A stretch of 64,000 nt of DNA, taken from contig JAIOYK010000007.1 in assembly GCA_021741145.1 (NCBI GenBank), forward strand, positions 1 through 64,000. The letters are read 5' to 3'. Positions 18,594 through 27,349 of this stretch are shown one piece after another. A model generated the notes under the pieces. It saw only the letters and a list, made by a program, of their open reading frames with translations. It ran no database searches and was not told the origin of the DNA. The position numbers and the translations under genes are program-made. Source of the stretch: Rhodospirillum sp. GTDB taxonomy: Bacteria > Pseudomonadota > Alphaproteobacteria > Rhodospirillales > Rhodospirillaceae. Every line of letters starts with the position of its first letter. The first letter of the stretch is position 1.

Positions 18594-18648
18594 CACTCTG
18601 TGGGAGCGAGCGAGGTCGGTGTACTCCGTGGGAGCGGCGAGCCGGTGT
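18594..18648. repeat. Short imperfect tandem repeat
   Basis: Two adjacent copies of a 27-29 base unit (18594-18622 and 18622-18648) share ACTC-GTGGGAGCG and GCGAG-CGGTGT. They lie just past the stop of the Cache-domain gene, between it and the chemotaxis receptor start. The function is unknown; the region of about 250 bases between these genes holds no other feature I can support. Confidence 0.5.
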
Positions 18649-18667
18649 TTCTATACGGCTGAAGGGG

Positions 18668-19144
18668 TTAGTCCATGTAGAAGCCAGCGGCGACGAAATA
18701 GGGCTGACCATCCACGGCCTGTACGAATGTTTTTTTCTTCTGAATCTTCTGGGTCGCCGGGTTCATCCAACGGTATTCGGTCCACCCAGACCCCTGGGTC
18801 TTTGCGAGTTCGATCATCTCACGGACCAAAGCCTTGCCATCGACATCCTTGACGTTGATCAAATTCTGTCCTTCACCCGCGGGCTTAGGGGGGTAAATGA
18901 CCCAATTGCCGTCGTAGTCAATCACGAAAGCATATAATTCGTTGTCCGCTGACCAGAACTCCCCGGCCTTGTCGTGGAGAAGGGGCTTTGCGTCCTCGAT
19001 CCCTTTCTCAACCACCAGGGTATGAGCTTTCTCGACCAGGGCTTGGACTTCTTCGACGCTATGCGGATCTTTAGCCAAACCGGGGGTCACACCTAAGAAT
19101 AAACCCATGAGTGTAATGACGAGAAATCGACCGAATTTCACCAT
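18668..19144 (-). CDS. Periplasmic single-Cache domain protein
   Basis: 158 aa with a signal peptide (hydrophobic about 5-22, Ala before the mature start). The mature part is one Cache domain: a helix with VEEVQALVEKAHTLVVEKG, then ELYAFVIDYDGNWVIYPP and the end strand PYFVAAGFYMD. Cache domains bind small ligands outside the membrane. This protein has no output domain, so it is a secreted stand-alone sensor or binding protein. It lies 250 bases upstream of a chemotaxis receptor on the same strand and could present ligand to it (inference). Confidence 0.8.
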   Translation of the reverse strand: MVKFGRFLVITLMGLFLGVTPGLAKDPHSVEEVQALVEKAHTLVVEKGIEDAKPLLHDKAGEFWSADNELYAFVIDYDGNWVIYPPKPAGEGQNLINVKDVDGKALVREMIELAKTQGSGWTEYRWMNPATQKIQKKKTFVQAVDGQPYFVAAGFYMD

Positions 19145-19416
19145 AACGACGCCTCCTATATTGAAAAGTTTCTTGCTTTCGCGGCTGCTTTAAGGAAAGG
19201 CAATCTAAAAGTCGCTGCTTTTACGAATTTCCCCCATGCTTTTCGGAGACCGGGCGGGGACGCGTCACCAAGTGAGAGAAGGATAATCATTATACGGCGC
19301 GGTGCACAAATAAATTTCGCGACATTCACCATAAAGTCACGGTTTTCGCGGCGCTGGAACGTGTTCTAGCAGCACCGGATCGTCGTCGATCAAGTGAATT
19401 TGTATTCTTTAGGTTA

Positions 19417-19992
19417 CTATCTTTGGTAAACAAACCCATAGACTGGGTAGGCCGTGGAGCCCAGGTCGTTGATGGGGGAGTACCACACCCGCACCGCGGA
19501 CCAATCGTTTTGTATGGACACGTCCCTGGCGATCACGCCCAGGTCGATTTTTCCCTTCTGGGATCCCGTGCCCCAATTGGCGTGATCCAGGCGGACGGTG
19601 CGTTCATCGACCACTTCGCGGACCAACGCCACATGGCCGCGGGACAAGCCCTTGTTGCGCTTGAAGACCAGAACGGATCCTTCCTTCGGGGCGTGACCAC
19701 GCTTATAGCGCCCCTGGGCGTTTTCCCACCAGCGCCAGCCGTCCCCCGACAATTGGACCGTCGAGACCGCTTTTACGAAGGGAACACAGCTCCAGTATTT
19801 GTTGGCTTCGATATGAAGACCCGCCACGGAAACTTTGGTTGGTCCATCTTTCAGAAAGGAGGGGGTAAAGGGACCTGTTTTCGGGCCGCCACTGTTGGTT
19901 GCGTGGGCCGGAATGGTCAGGGACGTCAGGAGAACCGCGGTCAGTGCGGCGATGGCGAGCAGGGCGGTTGCCGACTGGCTACGGAATCGCAT
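19417..19992 (-). CDS. Secreted CHAP-domain protein (putative peptidoglycan amidase)
   Basis: 191 aa from the ATG at 19992; an upstream in-frame ATG would add 18 residues before a normal signal peptide. After the signal peptide (about 1-32) comes a CHAP domain with the catalytic Cys in YWSCVPFVKAVS near residue 68 and the His in SRGHVALVREV near 120, with HANWG near 137 likely completing the active site. CHAP enzymes cleave peptidoglycan peptide bonds. This family of small alphaproteobacterial proteins usually acts in the periplasm. The 270 bases before the gene to its left hold only AT-rich DNA with a likely promoter. Confidence 0.82.
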   Translation of the reverse strand: MRFRSQSATALLAIAALTAVLLTSLTIPAHATNSGGPKTGPFTPSFLKDGPTKVSVAGLHIEANKYWSCVPFVKAVSTVQLSGDGWRWWENAQGRYKRGHAPKEGSVLVFKRNKGLSRGHVALVREVVDERTVRLDHANWGTGSQKGKIDLGVIARDVSIQNDWSAVRVWYSPINDLGSTAYPVYGFVYQR

Positions 19993-20261
19993 GGGGCTAG
20001 GATCTCTTTTCTGACGAACAATGACCAAAAAAAAGTGCCATGCCACGGAGTCCCTGGCAACGAGATTGTTTCAGATTATTTCAGGACACGTTTACGCCCT
20101 GGTAATTTTTTTCGTGGGTGCGAGGCTGTTGGTGGGGTCTGGGGGGGCCAATACCAACAGACCACGCTTACATCTCCCCCCCCACCCGTAAGGCCAAAAG
20201 GCGACCTGTCGAGGACCATGGGCCGGGAAAGCGTTGGCGCGCGAAACCGTTGAAGCGGACA

Positions 20262-21275
20262 TCAGCCCTGCGAGATGCTGAGATAATTCGGCATTTTCGG
20301 ATCCGCGATGTGGGCCACGATCTCGAATCGCTCCAGCCAGCGCTTTTGCGCGACCTTTAGGTGGTCAACGAGATGCTGAGCAGCTTTCTCCGGTTCCTCC
20401 TCCAAAAGGCATTGAAGGATTTTCAAATGCTCCTTCAACGCGTCCTCAATCAGCTCCATCGGGATCGCCAGATGAGGATCGGTTAGATAGCGCGTTGGAA
20501 CGAAGAGAAGCTGCGTGCGCTGCAATGCGCCGAGGATCTCGATGTTGGGGCAGAAAGACAGGAGTGTCGCGTGGAGGTCGGCCTCCACGCGATCGAATTC
20601 GGCGCTGACGATTGGCGAGCGGCTCAACGTGTCGACCGTATTCTCCCGGACGCGCTCGATCTCCTGACGCGTCAGCAGCGGGTACGCTTGGAGGAGGGCC
20701 TGCGGCTCGAGGATCCAGCGCAACTCGTAAAGATAGCCGACACGCTCTGGTGTCACTTTGTGGGCGTGCCAATGCCCCGCGCGATCCTTCACGACGAGGC
20801 CAACACCATTCATTCGCGCCAGGACGTCGCGCGTCACCGTGCGGCTGACGCCGAAATGTTCGCCGAGCGTTTGCTCGTTGATCTGCACCGAGCCGAAGAG
20901 GATACGCATCGCGATCTCCTTTTCGAGTTCGGTGTACATGCGCTCCCATTGGCGGGTGGTATCGAGGCGCAGACTGTCGAGTACCGCCTGCTGGCCGGGA
21001 CGTGGTGACGCGGTCGCACTGACGATGGTGTAGCCTTGGCCGCCCTCGATCTCCTTCAATAAGCCGTCATTGCACAGATCAATCAGCGCCGCGCGCGCGG
21101 GCGAACGGCTGACACTGAAGGCCTTGGCGACCTGCGTTTCCATCACCCGCTCGCCGCCCTTGACGCGGCCATTCTCGATCATCGTCTTGAGCAGCGTGTA
21201 AATCCGCTGGCTCAGTGACCGCCCCCGCGATTGACCTTTGTAGGCTCCTGATTTTTCAGACATGGATCCGGTCAT
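20262..21275 (-). CDS. GntR-family regulator with two winged-helix segments
   Basis: 337 aa, longer than the usual 220-250 for GntR/FadR regulators. A first GntR winged helix spans about residues 20-85 (VMETQVAKAFSVSRSPARAA near 45). A second HTH-like segment, ILFGSVQINEQTLGEHFGVS near 125 followed by RTVTRDVLARMNGVGLV, spans about 110-170. The FCD effector domain (about 175-320) carries the metal/ligand-type residues (Asp/His in RVEADLHATLLSF). Its ATG overlaps the stop of dctM as ATGA, so it is the last gene of the TRAP operon and likely autoregulates the divergent island. Confidence 0.82.
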   Translation of the reverse strand: MTGSMSEKSGAYKGQSRGRSLSQRIYTLLKTMIENGRVKGGERVMETQVAKAFSVSRSPARAALIDLCNDGLLKEIEGGQGYTIVSATASPRPGQQAVLDSLRLDTTRQWERMYTELEKEIAMRILFGSVQINEQTLGEHFGVSRTVTRDVLARMNGVGLVVKDRAGHWHAHKVTPERVGYLYELRWILEPQALLQAYPLLTRQEIERVRENTVDTLSRSPIVSAEFDRVEADLHATLLSFCPNIEILGALQRTQLLFVPTRYLTDPHLAIPMELIEDALKEHLKILQCLLEEEPEKAAQHLVDHLKVAQKRWLERFEIVAHIADPKMPNYLSISQG

Positions 21276-22585
21276 CCCATCATCGCCGGCAAAAATTGGG
21301 TCAACTGTGGGAAGAATAGCACGATGACAAGACCAAGGACCTGGAGCATTACGAAAGGAACGACGGCCCTGAAGATTTTCCCAAGCGTTATATTCGGCGG
21401 CGCCACGGCCTTTAGATAGAAAGCCGCCGGGCCAAATGGCGGCGTAAGGTAGGAAATCTGCATGTTCATCGTGAACAGGATTCCAAACCAGATGGGATCG
21501 AGGCCCAATTCCTTAATGATCGGGACAAATATTGGCATTGTGAGTAAGGTAATTCCGATCCAGTCGATGAATGCGCCAAGGACGATCAAAATGAGCATCA
21601 TCACCACGACAATGCCGAGTGCCGGCAGAGGAAGACCGGTAATCGTTCCCTGAAGGAACGTGGTGCCCCCACCAAGGGTATAGATTCCGACGAGCGCGGA
21701 TGCGCCGAAAAAAACCCAAGTCAGCATCGCGACCGTGCCACCGGTTTGCTTGAGAACACTGGCCATCATGCTGAACGAGAACTTGCCATTGATGAGCACC
21801 ATGAGGAGCGCGCCAAGAACGCCGATTCCGGCCGTCTCCGTCGGCGTTGCTATACCCGTATAGAGCGAGCCGAGCACCGTTCCGATGAGAAGGATCGGCA
21901 GGACAAGCGCCCTGCCGAGCGCCACTTTTTCGCCGATTGGCATGTTAAGATCGGCTGCCTCGGCGAGGGGTCCCTTCTCCGGTTGGACGTAGCAAATGAT
22001 GAGTACATAGGTGATATACAGGCTGGCAAGAAGCAGCCCTGGCAGCACCGCGGCGAGAAAGAGCTCGCCGATGGAGACCTGCGCCACGAGCCCGTAGACG
22101 ATCAGGACGATGCTTGGCGGCAACAGCGTGCCGAGCGAGCCGCCGCTGCAGATGACGCCGAGCGCGAGCCCACTGTCGTATTTGCGCGCCAACATCGCCG
22201 GCAGACAGACGAGACCGAGGACGACGATCTCGGCGCCGATGATACCAACCATGGCCGCGAGGATGATTGAGGTGAGCAGCGTGCCGACGGCGAGTCCGCC
22301 CCTCAGCCGCCCCGACCAGACGTGTAGGGCATGGAACAGGCGCTCGACGATGCCAGCCCTTTCAAGAAGGCACCCCATCAGCACGAACATCGGGACGGCG
22401 ATGAGAGCGTAATTGCCCATCAACGTCAGCATTCTACTCGGAATGAGGTAGAGCGCGTTCGGACCGAATGTCGAGAGTGTCAGGATGACCGCGGTTAAGC
22501 CGGTCGCGAACGCGAGCGGCATGCCGGTGACGAGTAGGACGAGAAGAAGGCCTAGCGTCAGAAGGCTCAGCCACTCACCACTCAT
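21272..22585 (-). CDS. dctM: TRAP transporter large permease (DctM)
   Basis: 437 aa, the normal DctM length, with about 12 membrane helices and the family motifs LVTGMPLAFATGLTAVIL at the N-terminus, PMFVLMGCLLERAGI near 60 and PPSIVLIVYGLVAQVSIGE near 155. It is the channel subunit that imports organic acids with sodium. It overlaps dctQ by 11 bases and the GntR regulator by 4, so the operon is tightly coupled. It forms the transporter with DctQ and DctP. Confidence 0.92.
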   Translation of the reverse strand: MSGEWLSLLTLGLLLVLLVTGMPLAFATGLTAVILTLSTFGPNALYLIPSRMLTLMGNYALIAVPMFVLMGCLLERAGIVERLFHALHVWSGRLRGGLAVGTLLTSIILAAMVGIIGAEIVVLGLVCLPAMLARKYDSGLALGVICSGGSLGTLLPPSIVLIVYGLVAQVSIGELFLAAVLPGLLLASLYITYVLIICYVQPEKGPLAEAADLNMPIGEKVALGRALVLPILLIGTVLGSLYTGIATPTETAGIGVLGALLMVLINGKFSFSMMASVLKQTGGTVAMLTWVFFGASALVGIYTLGGGTTFLQGTITGLPLPALGIVVVMMLILIVLGAFIDWIGITLLTMPIFVPIIKELGLDPIWFGILFTMNMQISYLTPPFGPAAFYLKAVAPPNITLGKIFRAVVPFVMLQVLGLVIVLFFPQLTQFLPAMMG

Positions 22586-23063
22586 GGGAAAGCCTCCCGA
22601 TCGCGATTTTCAGTCGGCCGACGCAGGTTAGGATCATCAGCGCGGCGCCGCATGGGATAGCCGCCTTCATGAGCATGGGGGCGTGGGAGTTCCAGCCGCC
22701 CCCAGACCTCTCACCATTCTGGATCGCGGGAAGGGCCTGCTCGCCGCCATAGTAGAATATGACGGCGAGGAAGATCATCGAAAGCCCGATCGCCACGACA
22801 TCCATCACCAGACGGGCCTTCCGCGGGAGCAAGTTGTAGATCACATCAATGCGCACATGCATGTCTTCGTCCAGGACGTAGGCCCCCGCCAGGACGTAGT
22901 GCATGGCCGCAATCGTGATGACGAGCTCCAGGCCCCAGACCGTGGGCGAATTGAAGAAATATCGCATGGCGACGTCGTAGACCGTGATGATGAAAATGGC
23001 GAAATAAGCGGCTATGGAGCCGTATTCTCCAAGCTTCCGATTGAATAAACTGATGTATTCCAC
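22575..23063 (-). CDS. dctQ: TRAP transporter small permease (DctQ)
   Basis: 162 aa with four predicted membrane helices. It has the small-permease pattern YDVAMRYFFNSPTVWGLELV near residue 28 and DEDMHVRIDVIYNLLP near 65. It holds the complex together with DctM and couples it to the binding protein DctP. It starts 75 bases after dctP and its end overlaps dctM. Confidence 0.9.
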   Translation of the reverse strand: MEYISLFNRKLGEYGSIAAYFAIFIITVYDVAMRYFFNSPTVWGLELVITIAAMHYVLAGAYVLDEDMHVRIDVIYNLLPRKARLVMDVVAIGLSMIFLAVIFYYGGEQALPAIQNGERSGGGWNSHAPMLMKAAIPCGAALMILTCVGRLKIAIGRLSHEW

Positions 23064-23138
23064 TGTAGAGACCCTAAGTATAGTAGGTTATGGCGGAACC
23101 CTTCGATTACCGAGGAGTTCCGCCTCCACTCACGAAGA

Positions 23139-24164
23139 TTACTCTTCAATCAGGCCAATTTTCTTCATATAGGAGAGCTGGCTATCGAGGGCTTTCTGGG
23201 CGAACGGGCTCTGTGTGGCGTAGGCCTTCCAGACGCCGATCGCGGCGTCCCGGAACACTGTCTTGTCCTCGTCGCTCCAGTCGATGAGAGTAATGCCCTC
23301 CCCCCGCAGTTTGTCGGCGGCTTCGGCGTCTTTCCGCGCCATGGTTTCGGCCATGTCATCAGCGAATGCGCGGACGGCTTCCGTCAACGTCCGCTGTAGC
23401 TTGGGCGTTAGAGAATCCCATACGTCCTTACGGATCGCGACATCGGCGATCGACATGGAGTGGACGCTTGGAAAAATCGCGTACTTGGCGATGTCGTGGA
23501 AGCCCAACTCCTCGTTCATCGACAGGGTACCCCAGTCCGCCCCGTCAACGACGCCCTTGTCGAGTGCGCTGTAGACTTCGGTCCCTGGCATTTCGATGGG
23601 GATCGCCCCAAACTTCGCGAAAACATCGGAGAACATGCCCTTCGACATTCTGAGCTTCATGCCCTTGAATTCGTCCGGATGCTCTACGGGCTTCATGAGC
23701 GGCAGCGATTCCGCGCCCCAGGTGGTGACGCCGATCGGGTAAAGCCCGAACGGCTCGTAGGCCTCCCGCAACAACTCCAGACCGCCATTTTCGTAGTGAT
23801 AGTCAAGGAGCTGTCGCGTTGTCTGATAGGCGCCAACGAGGCCGCCGAGAATAGCGAAACCAGGCTCGCGTCCGGTCCAATAGGCCGGTGCGTTATGCTC
23901 TCCGTCGAGGACACCCATTTGCACGGCCTCAAGCGTTTGGGCGGTACCGACGACCGCGTCGGCTGGCAGGGCGCGGATCTTGATCTGGCCGTTTGTTCGC
24001 TTGGAAACATCCTCCGCGAAGCTCTCGAAACTCTTCTGCGTTGCCGTTCCCGCCTGCCACAGACTCTGGATCGCCCAATTATAATCCTGTGCCGCTGCCG
24101 GACCCACAAGCGGACCGGCGGCGAACAGAGCGGCGGCCGCAAGGGTTCTCAAAGCATTTGTCAT
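23139..24164 (-). CDS. dctP: TRAP transporter substrate-binding protein (DctP)
   Basis: 341 aa with a signal peptide (about 1-25, ending AAAQ). The DctP fold shows the ligand Arg region MKLRMSKGMFSDVF near residue 172 and the signature GTEVYSALDKGVVDGADWG near 198. TRAP binding proteins usually capture carboxylates, and the Arg is normally the carboxylate anchor. The substrate is unknown, but the surrounding FAH, 2-hydroxyacid oxidase and decarboxylase-like genes point to a hydroxy or keto acid (inference). It follows the FAH gene after about 125 bases. Confidence 0.9.
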   Translation of the reverse strand: MTNALRTLAAAALFAAGPLVGPAAAQDYNWAIQSLWQAGTATQKSFESFAEDVSKRTNGQIKIRALPADAVVGTAQTLEAVQMGVLDGEHNAPAYWTGREPGFAILGGLVGAYQTTRQLLDYHYENGGLELLREAYEPFGLYPIGVTTWGAESLPLMKPVEHPDEFKGMKLRMSKGMFSDVFAKFGAIPIEMPGTEVYSALDKGVVDGADWGTLSMNEELGFHDIAKYAIFPSVHSMSIADVAIRKDVWDSLTPKLQRTLTEAVRAFADDMAETMARKDAEAADKLRGEGITLIDWSDEDKTVFRDAAIGVWKAYATQSPFAQKALDSQLSYMKKIGLIEE

Positions 24165-24288
24165 CTCTTCTTCTCCTCCTGGTGGTGATAAAATTGGGAT
24201 CGCCGCCTCTTTTTTTCCGAGCGGTCATTCCGTCCCTGTTCGAGCCGTTCGCGGCCCTGATTGTATTCAGTCTTTAGGTGCCGCCCGG

Positions 24289-25140
24289 TCATTTGGGCGA
24301 AGCCGACACCACGGTCTGGCGTTGCTGTCCGAGCCCATCGATGCCGAGTTCGATGACATCGCCGGGCTTCAGCCAGACAGGCTCGGGCTTCATGCCCATC
24401 CCAACGCCGGGTGGAGTACCGGTTGCGATCACGTCGCCGGGCAACAGGGTCATACATCGACTCAGGTCGGCAATGAGCGCGGCGACAGGGAAGATCATCT
24501 TGCTGGTGTTGCCCGTCTGCATACGCACGCCGTTGACGTCGAGCCAGAGGTCAAGCGCCCCCGGGTCGGGAATCTCGTCCGGGGTCACCAGCCAAGGGCC
24601 GATCGGGCCGAAGGTGTCGCAACCCTTACCCTTCGCCCACTGCGCCGTCTCCATCTGGAAGGCGCGCTCGGAAACGTCGTTCAGGACGCAGTATCCGGCG
24701 ATGAAGTCCGTGGCACGGTCCTCCGGCACCTGTCGGGCCGTGCGCCCGATCACGACACCAAGCTCGACTTCCCAGTCGAGTTTTGTCGAATCGATGGGCT
24801 GCAAGGTGTCATCATTGGGTCCGCAGATCGCGGACGGCGCCTTCAAAAAGACGATCGGCCGCCGCGGCAACGGCAGTCCCGCCTCGGCGGCATGGTCGGA
24901 ATAGTTGAGGCCGATGCAGATATATTTGGAGATCCCTTCCCAGGGGACGCCAAGTCGGCCGGGCGTCGCGACCACGGGAAAATCGGCCAGATCGAGACCG
25001 GCGACTTCGTCGAGGAGGCCGCTCTCAAACAATCGTGAATCCAGCGCGCGGACCTTGGCGGAGAGGTCCCGAACAGCACCATCCGCGTCGATCGCGCCAA
25101 CTTTCTCCTCGCCGGGTTCGCCAAATCTCAAAAGCTTCAT
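24289..25140 (-). CDS. Fumarylacetoacetate hydrolase family protein
   Basis: 283 aa from the ATG at 25140, with GAGGAAC just upstream. The N-terminal part (MKLLRFGEPGEEKVGAID) and the FAH core KYICIGLNYSDHAAEAGLPL near 78, KLDWEVELGVVIGR near 130 (metal-binding Glu residues) and DVSERAFQM near 165 mark a bacterial FAH such as 2-keto-4-pentenoate hydratase, ureidoglycolate lyase-like or acylpyruvase. The C-terminal GDVIATGTPPGVGMG is the oxyanion-hole signature. The reaction on this island's substrate is unknown. The SDR gene lies 22 bases upstream. Confidence 0.9.
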   Translation of the reverse strand: MKLLRFGEPGEEKVGAIDADGAVRDLSAKVRALDSRLFESGLLDEVAGLDLADFPVVATPGRLGVPWEGISKYICIGLNYSDHAAEAGLPLPRRPIVFLKAPSAICGPNDDTLQPIDSTKLDWEVELGVVIGRTARQVPEDRATDFIAGYCVLNDVSERAFQMETAQWAKGKGCDTFGPIGPWLVTPDEIPDPGALDLWLDVNGVRMQTGNTSKMIFPVAALIADLSRCMTLLPGDVIATGTPPGVGMGMKPEPVWLKPGDVIELGIDGLGQQRQTVVSASPK

Positions 25141-25162
25141 AGCGGAGTTCCTCATCCATTCG

Positions 25163-25912
25163 TCATATCAAGGTGGAGCCGTCATCAACAACGAGGGCGG
25201 CCCCATTGACGTGACATGCGTCCTTCGATGCCAGGAAGGCGATCGCGGCGGCAACGTCTTCCGGGCGTGCGAGCGCCGCCACGGTCGCGCGTTGGATCCC
25301 GTCGCCGCTCTGGCTTTCCATGCTCTCGATCATGCGCCCCGCGATCGGGCCGGGGAGCACGGCGTTCACACGCACGCCGCTGCCCGCCACATCAATCGCG
25401 GCGACACGCGTCAAACCAAGGACGGCGTGCTTACTCGCGACATAGCCCGCCAGCCCGCCGCGTCCGCGGATCGCCGAAGTGGAAGCCACGTTTACGACGG
25501 TGCCGCGTCCCCGTGCGATCATGCGTGGGATCGTGGCTTGCATGGCGAGGAAGACGCCCTTGACGTTGACCGCCATGACGCGGTCGAAGACGTCCTCCGG
25601 ATAGGTGTCGATCGGTGAGACCGTCCCTTCAATACCGGCGCAATTGACGAGAATCGTCACTCCGCCAAACGCGTTCTCGACCGCGTCAAGAGCCCCCGCG
25701 AGGGTATCGGCCCGGGTAACATCCACCGCGAGGGCCAAGCCGCGTCCACCGTTCGCCTCGACCTCGGCGAGCGTGCGTTGCGCGCCGATAAGACTGTTGT
25801 CGAGGAGAGTCACCGCGACACCGTCGCGTGCGAGCCGCATTGCCGTGGCACGGCCGAGATCTCCTCCCCCACCGGTGACAATGGCGACTGCCGGATCATC
25901 GGACGCCCGCAT
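25163..25912 (-). CDS. SDR-family oxidoreductase of the catabolic island
   Basis: 249 aa from the ATG at 25912, which has GGGAGG eight bases upstream; a GTG three codons earlier would place the RBS too close. Motifs: TGGGGDLGRATAMRLA at about 13-28, NCAGIEG near 90, NVASTSAIRGRG (Ser near 141) and YVASKHAVL (Tyr-x3-Lys near 156). It is the first gene of the left operon and probably oxidises or reduces a hydroxyl/keto group of the imported compound. Confidence 0.88.
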   Translation of the reverse strand: MRASDDPAVAIVTGGGGDLGRATAMRLARDGVAVTLLDNSLIGAQRTLAEVEANGGRGLALAVDVTRADTLAGALDAVENAFGGVTILVNCAGIEGTVSPIDTYPEDVFDRVMAVNVKGVFLAMQATIPRMIARGRGTVVNVASTSAIRGRGGLAGYVASKHAVLGLTRVAAIDVAGSGVRVNAVLPGPIAGRMIESMESQSGDGIQRATVAALARPEDVAAAIAFLASKDACHVNGAALVVDDGSTLI

Positions 25913-25968
25913 GCTCTCCACCTCCCGTCACTCTGGTCTACCTGCGGCACTCAATGTGCATTGTGAAT

Positions 25969-25997
25969 AATATGTACACATGACTTTTGTCTGTCAA
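25969..25997 (-). promoter_or_regulatory. Promoter of the left (SDR-FAH-TRAP) operon with candidate GntR operator
   Basis: On the minus strand TTGACA (25997-25992), a 17-base spacer and CATATT (25974-25969) give a good sigma-70-type promoter 57 bases before the SDR start. The segment TATGTACACAT at 25971-25981 overlaps the -10 element and resembles the short palindromic GT-AC boxes bound by GntR/FCD regulators; ATGTG and CACAT are also inverted across 25954-25981. Repression by the island's own GntR protein is an inference. Confidence 0.5.
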
Positions 25998-26102
25998 GGC
26001 GGATTACATTTCCGGATTTCAAAAGCGATACACTAGGAAAGCCTCACAATTAATAGGTTTTTTCGCCGCATTGGATCAATCAATGTTGGTTGGCGTCGGC
26101 TG

Positions 26103-26140
26103 TTGACACCATTTTTCAAGTGTGATCTTTTTATACAAAG
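26103..26140 (+). promoter_or_regulatory. Candidate promoter/operator of the right operon
   Basis: TTGACA at 26103-26108 is followed by an AT-rich stretch ending in CTTTTTATACAAAG (26127-26140), which is partly palindromic and recalls the GntR box TTGTATACAA. It lies 35-70 bases before the 2-hydroxyacid oxidase start. Spacing to a -10 is not ideal (19 or more bases), so the promoter call is weak. Confidence 0.35.
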
Positions 26141-26174
26141 AACGCATTTTGCTCTGGTTAGGCGGTGGAAACGC

Positions 26175-27326
26175 ATGAATATCGATCGAAACATTACCGC
26201 AATCGAGGACCTGAGGGTCTTGGCGCGCCGCCGTGTGCCGCGCATGTTCTACGACTATGTCGACTGTGGCTCGTGGAGCGAGGCGACCTATCGGGCAAAC
26301 TCCAGCGACTTGTCGAACTGGGAATTCAGGCAGCGTGTCGCGGTAAACATCGAGGGGCGCTCGACAGCCGCGACACTGCTCGGCGGGCCTGTCACGATGC
26401 CTCTGGCGCTTTCCCCCGCGGGCCTTGCCGGAATGCAGTGCGCCGACGGAGAGATTTTCGCGGCTCGCGCGGCCCTGGCGTTCGGTGTCCCTTTCACCCT
26501 TTCGACGATGAGCGTCTGCTCCATCGAAGATGTCGCCGAGGCGACGCGGCGTCCCTTCTGGTTCCAGCTTTACATGATGAAGGACCGCACCTTCATGGGG
26601 GACCTCATCGACCGCGCGAAAGCGGCTGGTTGCTCCGCGCTCGTCCTGACTCTCGATCTCCAGGTCCAAGGCCAACGACACAAGGATATTAAGAACGGCC
26701 TGTCGACCCCACCACGGTTGACCCTGGCCAACATGGTCAACCTCCTGACCAAGCCGCGCTGGTGCTGGGGCATGTTGCGCACGAAGCGTCGGACATTTGG
26801 CAACATCGTCGGCCATGCGCCCGATATTGACGATACCAGCTCAATGGCGCTCTGGGTCAGCGAGCAGTTCGACCAGGCCCTTGATTGGGACGCTGTCGAT
26901 TGGGTGAAGGCCCGATGGGGCGGTAAGTTGATCCTGAAGGGGATCATGGATCCGGAGGATGCGCGTCGCGCCATGGCGAGCGGAGCCGATGCCATCGTGG
27001 TTTCCAATCATGGTGGCCGCCAACTCGATGGAGCGCCGTCCAGCATCCGTGCTTTACCCGCGATCATTGACGCGGTCGGATCCCATCTCGAGGTGCATTT
27101 CGACAGCGGTGTGCGGTCCGGCCAGGACGTCTTTCGCGCGCTCGCCCTCGGTGCCCGGGGGGTGCACATCGGTCGAGCCTATATGTATGGCCTCGGCGCG
27201 CTTGGCGAGGATGGGGTCGCTCGTTGCCTGCGCATCATCAACAAGGAGCTTGATCTTACGATGGCCCTCTGTGGGGTGCGCACAATCGAGGAAATTACAC
27301 GCGATACGATTATTCCACGAAACTAA
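26175..27326 (+). CDS. FMN-dependent 2-hydroxyacid oxidase/dehydrogenase (LldD type)
   Basis: 383 aa from the ATG at 26175; the longer open frame begins in the promoter region. It is a TIM-barrel FMN enzyme: MFYDYVDCGSWSEATYRAN near 22 (family start), LALSPAGLAGMQ near 75, FWFQLYMMKDR near 130, and the active-site motif VVSNHGGRQLDG with catalytic His near 279. L-lactate dehydrogenase, glycolate oxidase and mandelate dehydrogenase share this pattern; the substrate cannot be read from sequence. It heads the right operon and presumably oxidises a 2-hydroxy acid brought in by the TRAP system. Confidence 0.88.
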   Translation: MNIDRNITAIEDLRVLARRRVPRMFYDYVDCGSWSEATYRANSSDLSNWEFRQRVAVNIEGRSTAATLLGGPVTMPLALSPAGLAGMQCADGEIFAARAALAFGVPFTLSTMSVCSIEDVAEATRRPFWFQLYMMKDRTFMGDLIDRAKAAGCSALVLTLDLQVQGQRHKDIKNGLSTPPRLTLANMVNLLTKPRWCWGMLRTKRRTFGNIVGHAPDIDDTSSMALWVSEQFDQALDWDAVDWVKARWGGKLILKGIMDPEDARRAMASGADAIVVSNHGGRQLDGAPSSIRALPAIIDAVGSHLEVHFDSGVRSGQDVFRALALGARGVHIGRAYMYGLGALGEDGVARCLRIINKELDLTMALCGVRTIEEITRDTIIPRN

Positions 27327-27349
27327 CATGGAAATGAAGGAGGAACTCA

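Noticed and set aside
20126-20160. 8-base inverted repeat CTGTTGGT/ACCAACAG as a terminator for the GntR operon
   Set aside because: The loop is 19 bases and no T run follows on either strand, so a terminator call is not supported.
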